Source of the DNA: Methylotenera mobilis JLW8
GTDB lineage: Bacteria; Pseudomonadota; Gammaproteobacteria; Burkholderiales; Methylophilaceae
Assembly: GCF_000023705.1 (NCBI RefSeq)
Contig: NC_012968.1
Coordinates: 868,001 to 932,000 of the forward strand
Direction: 5' to 3'
Length of the DNA stretch: 64,000 nucleotides
A model generated the notes under the pieces. That model did not search any database. It saw nothing but the letters and a program-made list of their open reading frames with translations, and was not told the origin of the DNA. Of this stretch, positions 62,915 to 64,000 are shown one piece after another. Numbering within the stretch: position 1 is the first letter of the stretch; the number at the start of each line of letters is the position of its first letter. Made by a program: the position numbers and the translations under genes.

Positions 62915-63670
62915 TTAATGCCCTTTGATAAGGGTAGCGGACAGCATGGCATGGTCAGATAGTTTCACGAAATGTGCACCAGAGTGCACCTCTACGTGTT
63001 GAATCTTAAATCCGCGGGTGTAAATTCGATCTAACCTGAGAATAGGCAGCCATGAAGGAAAGCTGCGCGCAGGCTTGCCGTTTTGATGGGCAAACACCTC
63101 CTGTAAACCAACTTGATGTGAAAAATGTCTGCCGGAGCGCATACCCCAATCGTTAAAGTCACCGGCAACGATCAGTGGTGAATGGGCCGGAATATGGCGC
63201 TGGATATAATCTTTAATCAATATCAGCTGCTGTTTACGCCAGCGTGCAAACAGCCCTAAATGCACACATATGGTATGCAGTGGCGTATCCCAGTTTGGGA
63301 TGTTGATTTCGCTATGCAGCATGCCGCGCTCTTCGCTGCTATGTGCAGAGATATCAATATTGGTGGTTTTGATAATTGGAAATTTAGACAGCAAAGCGTT
63401 GCCGTGATGGCCGGCAGGGTATACCGCATTTTTACCGTAAGCGTAGTCTTTCCATATAGTATCGGCCAAGAACTCCATTTGTCCTGCGGTAGGCCAAGCG
63501 TCAAAACGTCTACTGTGCTCGTGATGCACGTCACGCACTTCTTGAAGAAATACCACGTCTGCATGTAGTTTTCTTAGCAGTTCACGCTGGTGGTGTAGTG
63601 ATAAGCTAGTATTAAAGTGCGTTAACCCTTTATGGATATTAAATGTGGCAATACGAAGAGTGTTGTGCAC
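62915..63670 (-). CDS. Endonuclease/exonuclease/phosphatase family protein (YbhP-like)
   Basis: A 251-aa EEP-fold protein: ATFNIHKG, VVFLQEVRD (metal Glu), GHHGNALLSKFPI, VAGDFNDW (Asp/Asn) and the final KLSDHAML His. The family includes phosphodiesterases acting on nucleic acids or phospholipids. It directly precedes clsB (3 bp), as ybhP does in E. coli, so a lipid-related role is possible. No signal peptide is seen. Confidence 0.87.
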   Translation of the reverse strand: MHNTLRIATFNIHKGLTHFNTSLSLHHQRELLRKLHADVVFLQEVRDVHHEHSRRFDAWPTAGQMEFLADTIWKDYAYGKNAVYPAGHHGNALLSKFPIIKTTNIDISAHSSEERGMLHSEINIPNWDTPLHTICVHLGLFARWRKQQLILIKDYIQRHIPAHSPLIVAGDFNDWGMRSGRHFSHQVGLQEVFAHQNGKPARSFPSWLPILRLDRIYTRGFKIQHVEVHSGAHFVKLSDHAMLSATLIKGH

Positions 63671-63693
63671 GTTAATTCCGCTTGATAAAGTGT

Positions 63694-63999
63694 TTAGTCG
63701 ATAAAAGTCACTTCTATGCCCTGATCAGACCCCAGATTTTTATCAGGGTTATCTATCCAGTATTGATAAAACTCGCGTATCACGAGTAAAAACAGCTGCT
63801 TGTTTTCATCAATTTTAAATAAAGGCAGCGTCATGTCTACCGCAACGCGGTATACGCGGGCATCGTCAGTAGGAGCACCTTTTAATTGTAACAACAGTAT
63901 CTTTGCTAAATTAAGACGATTATCCAGCAACTGTGGATTGGCACCTTTGTCTTTCAAGGCCTGAGCGTAGGCAGTTAGATGTCTGGTTTCGGTAACATC
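63694..63999 (-). CDS. Unrecognised protein, C-terminal part
   Basis: The frame is open to the right edge of the window, so only the last 101 residues are visible. It reads as a mostly helical, soluble segment (QLLDNRLNLAKILLLQLKG, then LFLLVIREFYQYWIDNP). I do not recognise the family. It is 23 bp upstream of the ybhP-like gene on the same strand, so it may belong to that operon. Confidence 0.7.
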   Translation of the reverse strand, partial: DVTETRHLTAYAQALKDKGANPQLLDNRLNLAKILLLQLKGAPTDDARVYRVAVDMTLPLFKIDENKQLFLLVIREFYQYWIDNPDKNLGSDQGIEVTFID

Positions 64000-64000
64000 G

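Noticed and set aside
1-64000. Search for CRISPR arrays, insertion sequences, prophage or integrase genes
   Set aside because: No spaced direct-repeat array, transposase, integrase, terminal inverted repeats or phage structural genes were found.

Overview
The window reads as a chromosomal segment of a free-living Gram-negative betaproteobacterium. A Methylophilaceae (Methylotenera/Methylophilus-like) host is my inference from the gene mix, the moderate-to-low GC judged by eye, and the combination of tsaE-amiC-mutL-miaA, rne/rluC and a glgB-glgC-GH57-malQ set. No marker in the window proves that assignment. It holds about 55 protein genes, two of them cut by the window edges. I found no rRNA, tRNA, CRISPR array, phage or insertion sequence.

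Layout. 1-1.8 kb: the 3' part of parC. 1.8-5.0 kb: a reactive-sulfur island. A persulfide-dioxygenase-like MBL protein and two YeeE/YedE (PmpA/PmpB-like) membrane proteins diverge from a BigR/SqrR-like ArsR repressor, a DUF442 phosphatase-like protein and a TauE/SafE exporter. An AT-rich inverted repeat lies between the two arms. 5.0-14 kb: signalling genes. These are a receiver lacking its phospho-acceptor Asp, a soluble PAS histidine kinase with an HTH-receiver protein, CheW, a four-PAS chemoreceptor, a CheY-like receiver, an unknown helical protein, CheY and CheZ. CheA, CheR and CheB are not in the window. 14-21 kb: rne divergent from rluC, which is followed by a HAD phosphatase, a Rieske protein and SppA.

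21-32 kb: polyphosphate and glycogen metabolism. ppk2, pgi and glgB lie on the minus strand; glgC, a GH57 enzyme, malQ and a ROK glucokinase on the plus strand. Together these would make ADP-glucose, branch glucan, trim it, and return glucose to glucose-6-P and fructose-6-P. Glycogen synthase and phosphorylase are not present here. 32-34.5 kb: a GGDEF-EAL protein. 34.5-47.3 kb: queG divergent from tsaE-amiC, then mutL and miaA. This is the backbone order known from enteric bacteria, interrupted by an MBL/beta-CASP-type protein, a Suv3-like RNA helicase, a soluble mini-chemoreceptor, a K+ channel/TrkA-N protein and a small membrane protein.

47.4-64 kb: a DUF2157-type membrane pair, dapC, an EamA transporter, a second GGDEF-EAL protein, an unusual cytosolic tandem-Cache-CheW protein, pilU, a TPR/OGT protein, mnmC split into two genes, clsB, a ybhP-like gene and the end of an unrecognised gene. 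The items most worth a second look are the sulfur island with its split DUF442/dioxygenase arrangement, the phosphorylation-dead receiver beside a soluble kinase and HTH-receiver pair, the tandem-Cache-CheW protein, the 35-codon membrane ORF in the chemotaxis operon, and short degenerate tandem repeats that start at several gene stops.
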